Assembly (NCBI RefSeq): GCF_003751605.1
Contig: NZ_RJVJ01000002.1
Location: 1,178,001 to 1,242,000, forward strand
Length of the DNA stretch: 64,000 bases
DNA from: Kitasatospora cineracea
GTDB taxonomy: Bacteria; Actinomycetota; Actinomycetes; Streptomycetales; Streptomycetaceae
Direction: 5' to 3'
Made by a program: the position numbers and the translations under genes. The notes beneath the pieces were generated by a model. That model was given only the letters and a program-made list of their open reading frames with translations. It searched no databases and was not told the origin of the DNA. How positions within the stretch are numbered: the first letter of the stretch is position 1; each line of letters opens with the position of its first letter. Shown in pieces: positions 1 to 11,000 of the stretch.

Positions 1-1
1 G

Positions 2-1399
2 CCGCTGCCGGACGTGCCCGATCTGCGTCCGTCCATCGGCCAGTCGTTGCACGATGCCGCCCGGCACGTGGCCGGCAAGCTCCTCACCCACCAGTACCCG
101 GCCCACCCCGACCTCGACCCGGACGGCCACGGCATCCCGGTCAAGTCGGCCGACGCTCGTACCGTCTTCACACACGTACGGGCCGCGAGCGAGGCCAGCG
201 ACCGCCGCGTCGAAATTCCGGCCAAGGACCGCCCGTTGATGAAGCGGATCGCGGGGCCGCTCGGCCTCGGCCAGCAGAAGGAGGCGTACTTCGAGCTGTC
301 CACCCGCTGGGCCGACCACTTCCGCCAGCAGGCACGCGTCGACGGCGTCACCGGCGACCTCGGCGTGGTCCGGCTCACCGAGTGGCTGGACCGCCCGGAG
401 CCGATGGGGCTCGATCCGTTCCTGGCCAACCTGGTGATCGCCTCCTTCGCCGAACTCGACGACCGCGTCTGGGTCCGCGGTGGCGGGCTGCTCGACCCGG
501 CCCCGGAGCCATCGGCGATCAAATCCGGTGACGCCCTGCGCACCCAGCCGCTGCCCGAGGAGGACACCTGGCAGGAGGCTCGCCGCCGGTACGAGGAGAT
601 CTTCGGCAGCAAGGCGCCCACCCTGCGGCGCAGCCGGATCGTCGGCCGGTTCGCCCGCGACATCGTGGAAGCCGCGCGCCGCTACCAGCCGCACGCCACC
701 GACCTCGTCAAGGAGCTGGAGAAGCGCGCCGAACTGCTCGGTCTGGACGACGCGGACGGCTCCGGCCGGCTCGCCCTGGCCCGGCGCTCCCTCGCGCTGC
801 TCGACGCGCTCCTCGCCGCTGACAAGGGCGCGGCCGCCGGTTCCGGTTCGGCCAAGCAGATCATCGGCGTCCTCGCCGGCTTCGACCTCGGCGAGGTCTC
901 GGGTGACCGGTACGGAACGTCCGTCAAGCAGGCCGAGTCCGTCGCCTCGGCCCTCGCCAGGGCAGCCTGGGACATGCTCAAGCTCGCGCCCAACTACGGC
1001 CCCGAGGGCATGGCTGTCCTCGAAGAGCTGCGCGGTGCGGCGCGCGTCGATCAGCGCACCAGCAACCTGCCCGAGGCGCTGACGGATGCCCGGCGCGCCA
1101 TCATCAGGGTCGTCGAGCGCAGCCAGGCTGCCGCCGCCGTCCCCGCACCGTCCCCCGCGAGGACGCCTGCACCGGAGCAGCCGGCAAAAGCCGCCCCCGG
1201 CCCCGACTCGATGGACCTCACGACGCCCACCAGCCACCCCCCGGTGTCGACCGAGCCCACCACCCGCCGTCCCAGCCGCTCCGGTGGCGGTCGGACCACC
1301 GCGGCACGGGCGGTCGCCGAACTGCGGGCCGAACTGGACGAACTGGCAGCACGTGAGCCCAACGTGACGATCGAAATCACCTGGCGGGTCGTGGAATGA
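2..1399 (+). CDS. pglY: PglY, C-terminal part (type 2 BREX ATPase), cut by window edge
   Basis: The frame is open from the first base, so about 465 C-terminal residues of a longer protein are present; a GTG at 14 is internal. PglY is the large P-loop ATPase (about 1200 residues) of type 2 BREX, which blocks phage after adsorption. The Walker motifs would lie upstream and are not visible. The visible part is alpha-helical and charged. It ends in a Pro/Thr/Ser-rich linker (about residues 375-430) and a short basic and acidic tail. The identity rests mainly on context: it overlaps pglZ by ATGA and is followed by brxD and brxHI, the canonical BREX-2 order. pglW and pglX should lie to the left of the window. 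Confidence 0.85.
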   Translation, partial: PLPDVPDLRPSIGQSLHDAARHVAGKLLTHQYPAHPDLDPDGHGIPVKSADARTVFTHVRAASEASDRRVEIPAKDRPLMKRIAGPLGLGQQKEAYFELSTRWADHFRQQARVDGVTGDLGVVRLTEWLDRPEPMGLDPFLANLVIASFAELDDRVWVRGGGLLDPAPEPSAIKSGDALRTQPLPEEDTWQEARRRYEEIFGSKAPTLRRSRIVGRFARDIVEAARRYQPHATDLVKELEKRAELLGLDDADGSGRLALARRSLALLDALLAADKGAAAGSGSAKQIIGVLAGFDLGEVSGDRYGTSVKQAESVASALARAAWDMLKLAPNYGPEGMAVLEELRGAARVDQRTSNLPEALTDARRAIIRVVERSQAAAAVPAPSPARTPAPEQPAKAAPGPDSMDLTTPTSHPPVSTEPTTRRPSRSGGGRTTAARAVAELRAELDELAAREPNVTIEITWRVVE

Positions 1400-4281
1400 G
1401 CACTCCGGTCGTCACCAGCGCGGTACGCCTCAACACCGCCACCGTCACCCAGTACCTGGCCTCGCAGTCCGGGCTCGCGGCGGGCCGGCGGAAGGCCGTC
1501 CTGCTGCGGGCCACCCCGGAATGGGACGGCCCCGCGGAGCTCGGCTGGGGCGAGCGCCGGGCCCGGATCGCCGCGGCACCGTCAGCCCTCGCCGTGTACG
1601 AGCTGGTGCTGACGCACCTGGCACCGGAGGCACCGGGCCCGGAGGTGCTGGTCGTGCTCACGGACCGGGAGGAGTCCGAGCTCGGACCCGATCTGCTGGC
1701 CAGGGTGCACAAGCAGCGGGTCAACGCCGTCGACACCTGGGACGTGGTCCGGCAGGCATTCGGCGCCGGCAGCACCGACAACCGGCTACTCAAGGACAAC
1801 TGGGCCGCCGAGGCGCTGCTCGACGCCACGCCGCCGGCAGGCTGGCCGCAGCTGGCGGGCGGCGTGCTGTCCCGGCGCGGCGCCCTCGGTGCACTCGCCC
1901 TGCGGCGACTCGGCATCGGCCGCTTCGACCCGGACCGGGACGAGCGATCGACTCCTGACAGCGTCCTGGACGTACCGGCCCTGCTGCGCTGGTCGCTCAC
2001 GCCCGGCGGGCCGGACCGCTTCCTGGCACTGCGAGCCCCGGAACGGTCAGGGCTGGCCGGGCTCCTCGGCGAGGCCGACCAGGCCGGGCTCACCGGCCGG
2101 GCCCTGTTGGCGCTGGTGGAAGCCGATCATGGTCCGGACGCGGTCGCATTCGGGCTGGTCTGCGCAGCACTGTGGGTGCACGCGGACGCCGCAGCGGATG
2201 CCGAGGACTACCGGGCGCGCGGGAGGGCCGAACGGTGGTTCGGTGACGAGCCGCCCGCGCACGGCGAGGCACTGGACGCACTCGTGGCCGCCTTCGGGCG
2301 CTCGTGCGAGGAGTTCGTCTCGGTCCTGCTGCTGTCCGGCCGCTCCGGGTTCGACGACGATGCGGCGGCCGCCCGTCGGCTGACCGGAGCCGTGCTGGAT
2401 CGCGCGGCCTCGCTGGTCGAGCAGTTGGGCGCGCAGCGCGCCGCCGAGTCCAGCCCGGTCCTGGCCACCGGGCTGGAGGCCCGCTTCGCCGCCGTCGGTC
2501 GAGCCCTCGGCAAGGGCGACCCAGCGCGTACCGCAGCGGCGGTGAAGGCCCTGGGCGACCACCGGCTGGCCCCGGGCCAGGTTGCCCGGACCAGGGTCGA
2601 ACGGACGCACATGGCGCAGCGGCTCGCCCAGTGGCTGGCCACCGACCCGGCGACCGAGAGCACGACGGTCGCGGCCGGTATCGACCGTCACCTCGCCGAG
2701 ACCGCCTGGGTCGACCTGGCGCTCGAGCACGTCGAGGCGGGCGGCGACCCCAACCACGTCCTCAAGTCCGCTTATGACGAGCTCTGCACCTCGATCCGCG
2801 CCCGGCGACGGGAGATCGACCGCCGTTTCGCGCAGACCCTCGCCACCTGGACAGCGGCCGGGACGGACCCCGGCTCCATGCTGACGGTGGAGACCTTCCT
2901 GCCTCGGGTCGTCGGACCGGTGGTGAAGGCGGCCGAGCGCCGCCTGCTGCTGGTGGTCGTCGACGGGATGAGTGCCGCCATCGCCACGGAACTCGGGGCC
3001 GAGCTGCGCGAGCACTGGGCCGAGTACGACCCGTACCCGCGGCCTTCCACCGGCCCCGGGCCCGAAGGCTCGCCGAGTTCCCCCCAACGGCGTGCGATCG
3101 CCGCTGCCTTGCCGACCATCACCTCCGTCTCCCGTACCTCGCTGTTCGCGGCGAAGCTGATGAAGGGATCGCAGGCCGACGAGAAGCGGATCTTCCCGAC
3201 GCACCGGTTCTGGGGTGGCCAGAAGGTCGCGGTCTTCCACAAGGACGACCTGCGCAGCGAGACGGGTGGTGACACGTTCGGGCCCGAGCTGTCCGAGGCC
3301 CTGGCCGGTGACACGCACGTGGCAGTGGTGCTCAACACCGTCGACGACCGGCTCGCGAAGGAGCAGAAGCTCGGCGACGGCGCCTGGAGGCTCAGCGAGA
3401 TAGGAGGGCTGCAGGACCTGCTGAGCATCGCCGCCACCCAGGGACGGGCGGTGATCCTCACCAGCGACCACGGGCATGTCGTCGACCGGCGGGGACTCAA
3501 GGTCGACCGCGACGGCGCCGCCTCGGCCCGGCATCGCGCGCCAGGCGGACCCCTGGCCGACAACGAGATCGTGCTGTCCGGGCCACGTGTGATCTCGTCG
3601 GAGACCGGCGGTGAAATCGTGGCGCTGTGGGACGCCGACTCCCGGTACACCGCGCTGAAGGCGGGATACCACGGCGGGGCTTCCCTGGCCGAATTCGCCA
3701 TCCCGGTCCTTGCGTTGCTGCCGTTCGGAGCCGCTCCGCCCAAGGGATGGCGGGAGCTGGGCAGCCCGGAACCCGAATGGTGGGCGGTGGCCTCGGGCGC
3801 GAAGCCTCAACCGGCACCGGTCGCCGTCGTTCCGCCGAAGAAAGCCACCAAGCCGGCTAGGTCCGCGAAGGCGCCTGCTCAGCCACCGGCCGGTCATGAC
3901 GCCCTGTTCGAGGTCGCGCTCGCGCCCTCGCCCGACGGCGAGACGCTGCTGGCGCCCACCGTGGTGTCCCCTCAGGACACCTTGGTCAGCGGTCTGCTCG
4001 CCTCGCAGATCTTCCTTGACCAGGTGGACCTGCTCGCCCGCAAGCCGGACCTGGCGAAGGTCGAGAAGGCCGTGCACGTGTTGCTGGACGCGGGCGGGAC
4101 ACTACCCGTGACCGCGTTGGCCCAACGGATCGGCCTGCTCACGACCCGTGCCGACGGCTTCGCCGCCGTCCTGCGGCAGCTGCTCAACTACGACAGCATC
4201 CAGGTGCTCGAGACGCTCCCCGACGGCCGCACCCTGCGGCTCGACACGGGGCTGTTGCGCACCCAGTTCGGGCTGAAGTGA
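1396..4281 (+). CDS. pglZ: PglZ, BREX phosphatase-superfamily protein
   Basis: This 961-residue protein has a PglZ domain of the alkaline-phosphatase superfamily. The metal-site strand VVVDGMS is near residue 523, and the second metal-binding signature SDHGHVVD is near residue 690. The C-terminal third carries an Ala/Pro/Lys-rich linker (about 805-835) and then a helical domain. PglZ is the defining core protein of BREX and works with the PglX methyltransferase and PglW kinase. The ATG overlaps the pglY stop (ATGA), so the two are translationally coupled. The length suits BREX-2 PglZ. No frameshift or missing motif is seen, so it should be functional if the genes to the left are intact. Confidence 0.93.
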   Translation: MSTPVVTSAVRLNTATVTQYLASQSGLAAGRRKAVLLRATPEWDGPAELGWGERRARIAAAPSALAVYELVLTHLAPEAPGPEVLVVLTDREESELGPDLLARVHKQRVNAVDTWDVVRQAFGAGSTDNRLLKDNWAAEALLDATPPAGWPQLAGGVLSRRGALGALALRRLGIGRFDPDRDERSTPDSVLDVPALLRWSLTPGGPDRFLALRAPERSGLAGLLGEADQAGLTGRALLALVEADHGPDAVAFGLVCAALWVHADAAADAEDYRARGRAERWFGDEPPAHGEALDALVAAFGRSCEEFVSVLLLSGRSGFDDDAAAARRLTGAVLDRAASLVEQLGAQRAAESSPVLATGLEARFAAVGRALGKGDPARTAAAVKALGDHRLAPGQVARTRVERTHMAQRLAQWLATDPATESTTVAAGIDRHLAETAWVDLALEHVEAGGDPNHVLKSAYDELCTSIRARRREIDRRFAQTLATWTAAGTDPGSMLTVETFLPRVVGPVVKAAERRLLLVVVDGMSAAIATELGAELREHWAEYDPYPRPSTGPGPEGSPSSPQRRAIAAALPTITSVSRTSLFAAKLMKGSQADEKRIFPTHRFWGGQKVAVFHKDDLRSETGGDTFGPELSEALAGDTHVAVVLNTVDDRLAKEQKLGDGAWRLSEIGGLQDLLSIAATQGRAVILTSDHGHVVDRRGLKVDRDGAASARHRAPGGPLADNEIVLSGPRVISSETGGEIVALWDADSRYTALKAGYHGGASLAEFAIPVLALLPFGAAPPKGWRELGSPEPEWWAVASGAKPQPAPVAVVPPKKATKPARSAKAPAQPPAGHDALFEVALAPSPDGETLLAPTVVSPQDTLVSGLLASQIFLDQVDLLARKPDLAKVEKAVHVLLDAGGTLPVTALAQRIGLLTTRADGFAAVLRQLLNYDSIQVLETLPDGRTLRLDTGLLRTQFGLK

Positions 4282-4402
4282 CCCGCGTCCGGGGCGGGCG
4301 TGCCTGCCCCGGCGCAACGGTTGGGCTGCGCAGCAGTCACGGTCCGGCCGAAGTACTGAACATCGGCCCGATCATGGTCCGCCGTAATGGAAGACTGTCC
4401 GC

Positions 4403-5737
4403 GTGAGCACCGCCGGATACCCCCGCCCCACGTCCGTCAGCGCGGCCCGCCGCCGGGACGTGATCGATGCGCTGCGTCGAGGCGCCGTTCCCGAGAACGG
4501 ACTCGACCTGCTCGCGACCGGGCTCGGCCGGTTCGAGTCCGCACTGGACGGCGAGTTGGAAGCAGTCGCCTCGGGCGCTTCGGTCTTCAAAGCGGTACGT
4601 GGCGAGTACGGGTCCGGCAAGACGTTCTTCACCCGGTGGCTCGGGGAGCGGGCCAAGCGCCGGAACTTCGCCGTCGCCGAGATCCAGATCTCCGAGACGG
4701 AGACGCCGCTGCACCGGCTGGAGACCGTCTACCGCCGACTCACCGAGCAGCTGACCACGGCCAGTTTCCCGCCCAGCGCCCTGCGCGCCGTGGTGGACGC
4801 CTGGTTCTACGCGCTGGAGGAAGACGCACTCGCCGCCGGAGCGACTGAGGAGCAGCTGCCCGAGGAGGTCGAGCGGCTGCTCGCCGCCAGGCTCAGCGAG
4901 GTCTCACGGCACGCGCCGTCGTTCGCAGCCGCGCTTCGCGGGTACCGCACCGCACTCAGTAGGGGCGACGAGAGCACGGCCGCCGCCGTTCTGGCCTGGC
5001 TCGGTGGCCAGCCCAACCTCGCGGCCTCGGCCCGCCGGGCCGCCGGCGTGCGGGGCAATCTTGACCACTTCGGTGCCCTCGGCTTCCTGCAAGGGCTGCT
5101 CGCGGTCCTTCGGGACTCCGGTCATGCGGGGCTCTTCCTCGTCCTCGACGAGGTCGAGACCCTACAGCGAGTACGCTCCGATGCTCGCGACAAGGCGCTC
5201 AACGCGCTGCGCCAGCTCATCGACGAGGTGCACTCCGGCCGTTTCCCCGGCCTCTACCTGGTGATCACCGGCACGCCTGCCTTCTACGACGGGCAACAGG
5301 GCGTCCAGCGCCTTGCCCCGCTCGCCCAGCGACTCGCCACGGACTTCACGACCGACCCGCGCTTCGACAACCCGCGCGCAGTCCAACTCCGGCTGCCCGG
5401 CTTTACCCTGGACTCGCTGACCGGCCTCGGATCGACGATCCGGGACCTGTACACCGAGGGCGCGGACTCACCCGCCCGGGTCAAGTCCCTTGCGGACGAT
5501 CCCTACGTCGCCGATCTGGCCAAGGCGGTGGGCGGAGCACTGGGTGGCAAGATCGGCGTGGCGCCGCGCCTGTTCCTGAAAAAGCTCGTCGGCGACGTGC
5601 TCGACCGCATCGACCAGTTCGACGACTTCGACCCGCGGCAGCACTACCGTCTCACCGTCTCCAGCAACGAGCTCACCGATACGGAGCGGAACCTCGCAGC
5701 AGCCGGATCAGCCGACGACATCGAGCTGGAGATGTGA
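4403..5737 (+). CDS. brxD: BrxD, BREX ATP-binding protein
   Basis: This 444-residue P-loop ATPase belongs to the BREX ATP-binding family (DUF2791). Walker A GEYGSGKT is at about residues 67-74, and Walker B is in LFLVLDEVETLQ near 245. The chosen start is GTG at 4403, the first start after the 121-bp gap that follows pglZ. That gap is the only real break in the cluster and may hold a secondary promoter. BrxD occurs with BrxHI in type 2 BREX and is thought to be an accessory motor or loader. Its end overlaps the start of brxHI. Confidence 0.93.
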   Translation: MSTAGYPRPTSVSAARRRDVIDALRRGAVPENGLDLLATGLGRFESALDGELEAVASGASVFKAVRGEYGSGKTFFTRWLGERAKRRNFAVAEIQISETETPLHRLETVYRRLTEQLTTASFPPSALRAVVDAWFYALEEDALAAGATEEQLPEEVERLLAARLSEVSRHAPSFAAALRGYRTALSRGDESTAAAVLAWLGGQPNLAASARRAAGVRGNLDHFGALGFLQGLLAVLRDSGHAGLFLVLDEVETLQRVRSDARDKALNALRQLIDEVHSGRFPGLYLVITGTPAFYDGQQGVQRLAPLAQRLATDFTTDPRFDNPRAVQLRLPGFTLDSLTGLGSTIRDLYTEGADSPARVKSLADDPYVADLAKAVGGALGGKIGVAPRLFLKKLVGDVLDRIDQFDDFDPRQHYRLTVSSNELTDTERNLAAAGSADDIELEM

Positions 5738-7893
5738 TGGACGGACCCGAGGGCTCCCTGCCGAGTTCTGTGCGCGGCGTGGATCCCGTCGAACGGCTCG
5801 ACCCGGTCGTCCTGCACCACATCGTGAACACCCTCGGCTGGCCCGATCTTCGTCCTCTGCAACGGGCCGCGATCAACCCGCTGATGGACGGCAAGGACGT
5901 AGTGCTGCTCGCGCCGACCGCGGGCGGCAAGACCGAGGCCGCCTGCTTTCCCGTGCTCTCCGTGATGGCCCAGCAGCGCTGGACCGGCACCTCCGTGCTG
6001 TACCTGTGCCCACTGAAGGCGCTGCTGAACAACCTGGTGACGCGTGTCGACTCCTACGCGCAGTGGCTCGGTCGGCGAGCGGAACTGTGGCACGGTGACA
6101 CCAAGGAGTCCCAACGTCGGCGCATCCGCAGCGAGTCGCCGGACGTCCTTCTGACCACTCCCGAGTCGCTCGAGGCGATGCTCATCGGTGTGAAAACCGA
6201 CCATGCACGCCTTCTCGGGTCCATCCGCGCAGTCGTGGTGGACGAGGTCCACGCCTTCGCGGGGGACGACCGCGGGTGGCATCTGCTGGCTGTGCTGGAG
6301 CGGCTCGAGCGGGTCACCGGGCGGCCCATTCAGCGCATCGGGTTGTCGGCCACGGTGGGCAATCCCCAGCAGCTGCTGACCTGGTTGCAAGGGTCCGGAG
6401 CGGGGAGCCGCGCCGGGGAGGTCGTCGCACCCGACCTCGCGGCCGCACCCACCAATGCCCCACCCGCCGGTGACGTGGAACTCGACTACGTCGGCTCGTT
6501 GGAGAACGCCGCCAAGCTCATCGCGGCCCTGCACCGCGGCGAGAAGCGGCTCGTCTTCTGCGACTCCCGCAGGCAGGTCGAGGAGCTCGGGGCCGCGTTG
6601 CGCGCCCGGGAGGTCACCACCTTCCTGTCGCACGCCTCCCTCTCCGCAGAGGAACGTGCGCGCTCGGAGCAGGCGTTCGCCGAAGCCCGTGACTGTGTGA
6701 TCGTCTCGACCTCCACATTGGAACTCGGCATCGACGTCGGCGACCTGGACCGTGTGATCCAGATCGACTCGCCCCGCACCGTCGCCTCCTTCCTGCAGCG
6801 CATCGGACGGACCGGTCGCCGCGCCGATAACGTCCGCAACTGCCTGTTCCTGGCGACCTGCGAGGAGTCCCTGCTCCAAGCGGCCGGCCTACTCCTGTTG
6901 TGGGGACGGAACTGGGTCGAGCCAGTCGTCCCGCCACCCGAACCCCGCCATCTGGTCGCACAGCAGTTGCTGGCCGTGACCCTCCAGCACCACAAGATCG
7001 GTGAGCATCTGTGGGACCGGGAGTGGAACGGGCTCGCGCCGTTCGACCGGTCCTCCGAGCCCATCCTGCGATACCTGGTCGATCAAGGATTCCTCGACCA
7101 GGACGGTGGCCTGCTCTTCATCGGCCCCGAGGCGGAACAGCGTTTCGGCCAGCGTCACTTCATCGAACTCACCGCTTCCTTCACAGCACCACCCCAGTTC
7201 ACCGTGCTGTCGGGACGCACCGAGATCGGGCAGACCGATCCATCCGTGCTCACCGAAGAGCGGCCTGGCCCGCGTCGACTGCTGCTCGGTGGTCGCAGCT
7301 GGCAGGTCACGTTCATCGATTGGGGAAGGCGTCGGGCCTTCGTGGAACTCACCGACAGCGGCGGCGTCGCCAAGTGGACTGGAACCGGCATCGCCGGCCT
7401 CTCGTACGAACTGACCCGAGCCATGCGGGACATCCTTCTCGGCTCCGAGCCTCCGGTCTCCCTCACCCGTAGGGCACAGGCTCGCCTTCAACAACTGCGT
7501 GACGAAGAAGCACCTGACAGCGTGCATCCTGCCGGCACCCTTGTCACTCGAGCCGGAGAGGACGTGCGGTGGTGGACCTGGGCCGGCTTCCGCGCCAATG
7601 CAACACTGGCTGCCACGCTTCCGGCGGTAGCCGATCCCGTGCAACGCCCTACTGATTGCTACCTCCGGCTCCGCGAAGATATGACGGCCGAGATGTGGCA
7701 CGCGGCGCGCGCAGCTATCGGCGACCATCTGGTGTTTCCGGATATCGACCACCGAGCTGTGAAGGGGCTCAAGTTCTCCACGGCGCTGCCCGAGCGGCTC
7801 GCCATCGCCTCGGTCGCTGCCCGCCTTGCCGACTTCGAGGGAGCATCAGCCGCGCTCCGCGAGCCGACCAGACTGCACGTCACCCAGCGCTGA
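5734..7893 (+). CDS. brxHI: BrxHI, Lhr-like DEAD/DEAH-box helicase of BREX
   Basis: This 719-residue SF2 helicase has Walker A with the sequence APTAGGKT (about residue 60), motif II DEVH (about 168), motif III SAT (about 204) and motif VI QRIGRTGRR (about 356). The C-terminal third is a non-helicase domain like those following Lhr cores. The GTG at 5734 and the ATG at 5737 are both possible starts, and either overlaps the brxD stop. This is the last gene of the BREX-2 cluster. A stop at 7893 is followed by about 190 bp without a gene before the convergent helicase-nuclease gene. Confidence 0.93.
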   Translation: MMDGPEGSLPSSVRGVDPVERLDPVVLHHIVNTLGWPDLRPLQRAAINPLMDGKDVVLLAPTAGGKTEAACFPVLSVMAQQRWTGTSVLYLCPLKALLNNLVTRVDSYAQWLGRRAELWHGDTKESQRRRIRSESPDVLLTTPESLEAMLIGVKTDHARLLGSIRAVVVDEVHAFAGDDRGWHLLAVLERLERVTGRPIQRIGLSATVGNPQQLLTWLQGSGAGSRAGEVVAPDLAAAPTNAPPAGDVELDYVGSLENAAKLIAALHRGEKRLVFCDSRRQVEELGAALRAREVTTFLSHASLSAEERARSEQAFAEARDCVIVSTSTLELGIDVGDLDRVIQIDSPRTVASFLQRIGRTGRRADNVRNCLFLATCEESLLQAAGLLLLWGRNWVEPVVPPPEPRHLVAQQLLAVTLQHHKIGEHLWDREWNGLAPFDRSSEPILRYLVDQGFLDQDGGLLFIGPEAEQRFGQRHFIELTASFTAPPQFTVLSGRTEIGQTDPSVLTEERPGPRRLLLGGRSWQVTFIDWGRRRAFVELTDSGGVAKWTGTGIAGLSYELTRAMRDILLGSEPPVSLTRRAQARLQQLRDEEAPDSVHPAGTLVTRAGEDVRWWTWAGFRANATLAATLPAVADPVQRPTDCYLRLREDMTAEMWHAARAAIGDHLVFPDIDHRAVKGLKFSTALPERLAIASVAARLADFEGASAALREPTRLHVTQR

Positions 7894-8084
7894 GGATCGG
7901 CCCTCCGGCTGTTTACAGAGTGACCAGTGCATGACGCGAAGGTTGTCTCGAGCGTCGACCTCACGGAGCAGAGGGGCTGGCATCTCGCTGATCCGGCCTC
8001 CTTAGATACTGAGCCGCCCAGGCCATTGGCTGGCTCGGGGTTCGGCGAACGAGAACTTCGAGAGGCGACCGGCCGGCGCCGGAT

Positions 8085-11000
8085 TCAGCGGGCACCCTGC
8101 TTGGGTCGAGACGTCGTGAACCGGACGGGAGCGGTCCAGGCACGGTCGCCCCTGCGGGCGGGACAGGCCTTGTCGTAGCAGCGCCAGTACCAGCCGGCTT
8201 TGCCCCGTCTGAGGTCGAGTTGGTCTCCCCGGCAGCCGCCGCACCGCGGTGGGCGGGCGAAGTCCTCGGCGTGCTCGTGGTCGAGGATCTTGCGGGCGAA
8301 GTGGGCGCCTCGCACGGTCAGCATGATCTCGCGGGATTGGCTCTGGGAGAGGGTGTTGAGGCTGCCGAGGAGGACGGTGTGCTCGTCGATGACGACGATC
8401 TTCTGGTGCATGACGTTGACGGGGATCACCGCGGGGGTGACGGCCTTGAGTTCGTCGAGGTACTCGATGAAGCGCTGTTGGTTCTGGTCGCTCTGGTCGC
8501 GGACGAACACGGTGATCCGCACGCCGCGGCGCACGGCGTCCTCCAGGGCGGGGAGCAGGCTGCGTACGCGCTTCGCGACCCACGGAGTCCAGATCCACAG
8601 GGAGTGCCTGGCCTCGGCGATGTGGTGGGCGAAGGTCTTGTGGAAGGCGACTTCGTCCTGGACGTCGGCAATCTCCACGTGCCGGCTGAGGATGTCCGCG
8701 AGGCGGGCGCCGACGGGTCCGAGCCGGGGGGCCTGGGCGGTGAGCGGGGTGATGAGGTCGGCGGCCCGGATGGTGCGGCCGGAGCCGGCGGCGAGGAGTT
8801 CGCGGACGGCGCCGAGGGCGGTGTCGCTGCGGGCGGCCGTGATGCGGCTGCGGCTGCCGATGAGGTAGAGGCGGTTCTGGACGCGGGTGGCGGCGACGTT
8901 GAACAGTCTGACGCCGTTGTTGACCCACTCGCCGGCTTCCGGTCGGCGTGCGGCCTGGGCCATCCACATGCCGCGGCCGTGCTGCTCCTCGACGAGGTCG
9001 AAGACGACGACGGGGAACTCGCGGCCCTGGAAGCGGTGGGCGGTGCCGACTTCGGCGAGCAGGCCGGAGTCGCCTTCGATGTCGCGCAGGGCCGCGAGTG
9101 TGGCTTCTGCCTGGGCTCCGTAGGGGGTGACGATGCCGGTGGTGTCCCCGTCGGCGCGGTGGAGTTCGACGAGGGTGCGAGCGAGGAGGAGTCCGGCCGG
9201 CCACCAGCCGCTGGCCTGTCCGAGACGGTGGACCTGGGCGAGGTTGCCGAGTCCGTCGGTGTCGACGACGACGATCTCCGCGTCGTCGCCGTTGCGGGTC
9301 CGGGCACGGGCCTGGACGGTGGGGCCGCCGGTGAGCAGGCCGTCGTAGGCGAGGGTGTTGGCCAGGCGCATGACGTCCGGGCCGAAGCGGTGCTGGACGT
9401 CGAGGCTGAGGCATCCCGGGTGGGCGCGGGCGGCGGCGGGAGTGGTGATGCGGCAGTGGTCGAAGACCTCGGTCAGCAGCCAGCGGCGGATGTCGGTGCG
9501 CTGGTTGCCCTTGAGCACCTCGGGCAGGACCGGGCCGAGCTGCATGAAGTCGCCGAGGAGGACGGCGGTGCTCTTGGCCTTCGCGACGGCGAGGAGGACT
9601 TCGGGCAGGGTGGCGGCGCCGACCTCGTCGACGAGGACGACATCGTAGGGGCCTTCGAAGACGGTCGGGTTGGTGCGGAACCTGGCGAGGGTGGTGGCGA
9701 CGAGGCGGGCTTCGCGGATGATGTGGCCCTGCGCGTCGCGGGCGAGGCGTTCGTACTGGTCGTGGAGTTCGCGGTGCTGCCGGAGCAGTGCGGGTTGCCG
9801 GGCGGTGTCGGCGGCGACCAGGGGCCGCAGGGTCTCGGCTTCGCAGTGGGTGGCGGGGTGCCCGCGGCGCTCGGCTTTCTTGACGTCGTCGGCGGCGGCC
9901 AGGGTGAGGCGCAGTTGCTCGTCGAGGTGGACGATGCGGGCGGCCGTGTCTTCTTCCTGTGCGCGGATGTGGCGGAGGGCGGCGTCGGCCTGGTGCAGTT
10001 CGTTGTCGATGGCGGCGAGGTCGTCGCGGGTGAGCGGGGTCTGCCGGCTGATCCGGGTGATGGCGGTGTGGGTCTGGAGGCGGGGGCGGTCGGCGAGGGC
10101 CCGGGCTTGTCTGGCTTGTTCGAGGGTGTCCTGCTGGCGTGCGTGGGCGGCGTCCCGGTGCTTCTCGGCCGCGGCAATGGCCTGCCGGGCTTTGAGTTTG
10201 GCGAGGCCCTTCCTCGATTCGAGTGCGTCCAGGGCCTGTTGGGCTTCGGCCAGGTTCTGGCGGGCGAGGAGGTCGCGGGCTTCGGCGCTGGTCGCGGCTT
10301 CCTCGACCTCGGCCGTTTTGGTCTCCAGTGCGTCGATCTGCGCCCAGGCCGTGCGGGGGACGGCGGCGTCGGCGCTGCGCCGGGCGGCTTGCTCGGCGCG
10401 GTCTTCGGCCTGGGCGAGGAGGGGTTGCAGTTCCCGGTGCCGGTCGGAGTGGGCGGCGAGTTGCGCGGTGAGGTGCTCGGCTGCGAGTGCCGGGTCGTTC
10501 AGGCGCTGGCGCTGCCGGGTGTAGTGGTCGGCGTCGAAGTCGGCCAGGCGTGCGGTGAGGGCGGCGAGTTGCCGGGCGCGCTGCTGCAGGGCGCTGAGTT
10601 CGGCGGCCACGCTCTCGCGCTGCCCGTCGACGGCGGCGAGCTTGGCGCGGACCATGAGGGGCAGGCACACCTGGGGGTCGTCGGCGATCTGCTTGAGGTG
10701 GGGCGGGCCGACGCGGACGAGTTGCCCGGGAGAGTGCCGTTGTTCCTTGACTACGCCGAGCAGGGCGTTGTCGACGGCGATGTTGGTCGCCGACACCAGG
10801 AGCACGCGCTTTCCGGCGGCGACGAGGTCGCTGATGGCGCGTTTGAGGACGGAGGTCTTGCCCGTGCCGGGCGGCCCCCACACGAGCCACAGTCCCGTGC
10901 CGAGGCAGGCCCGGTAGGCGAGGTCCTGGGCGGGTAGGAGGACTCCTTGCGGCAGTCCGTGCGGGGAGAGGCGGCCGCCGGGTTCGCCGCGGGCGAGGAG

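Noticed and set aside
8220..10937. A 905-residue plus-strand ORF inside the helicase-PLD gene
   Set aside because: It lies antisense to a gene with clear helicase and PLD motifs. Its Val/Gly/Glu/Ala-rich composition is the usual antisense shadow of high-GC coding DNA.
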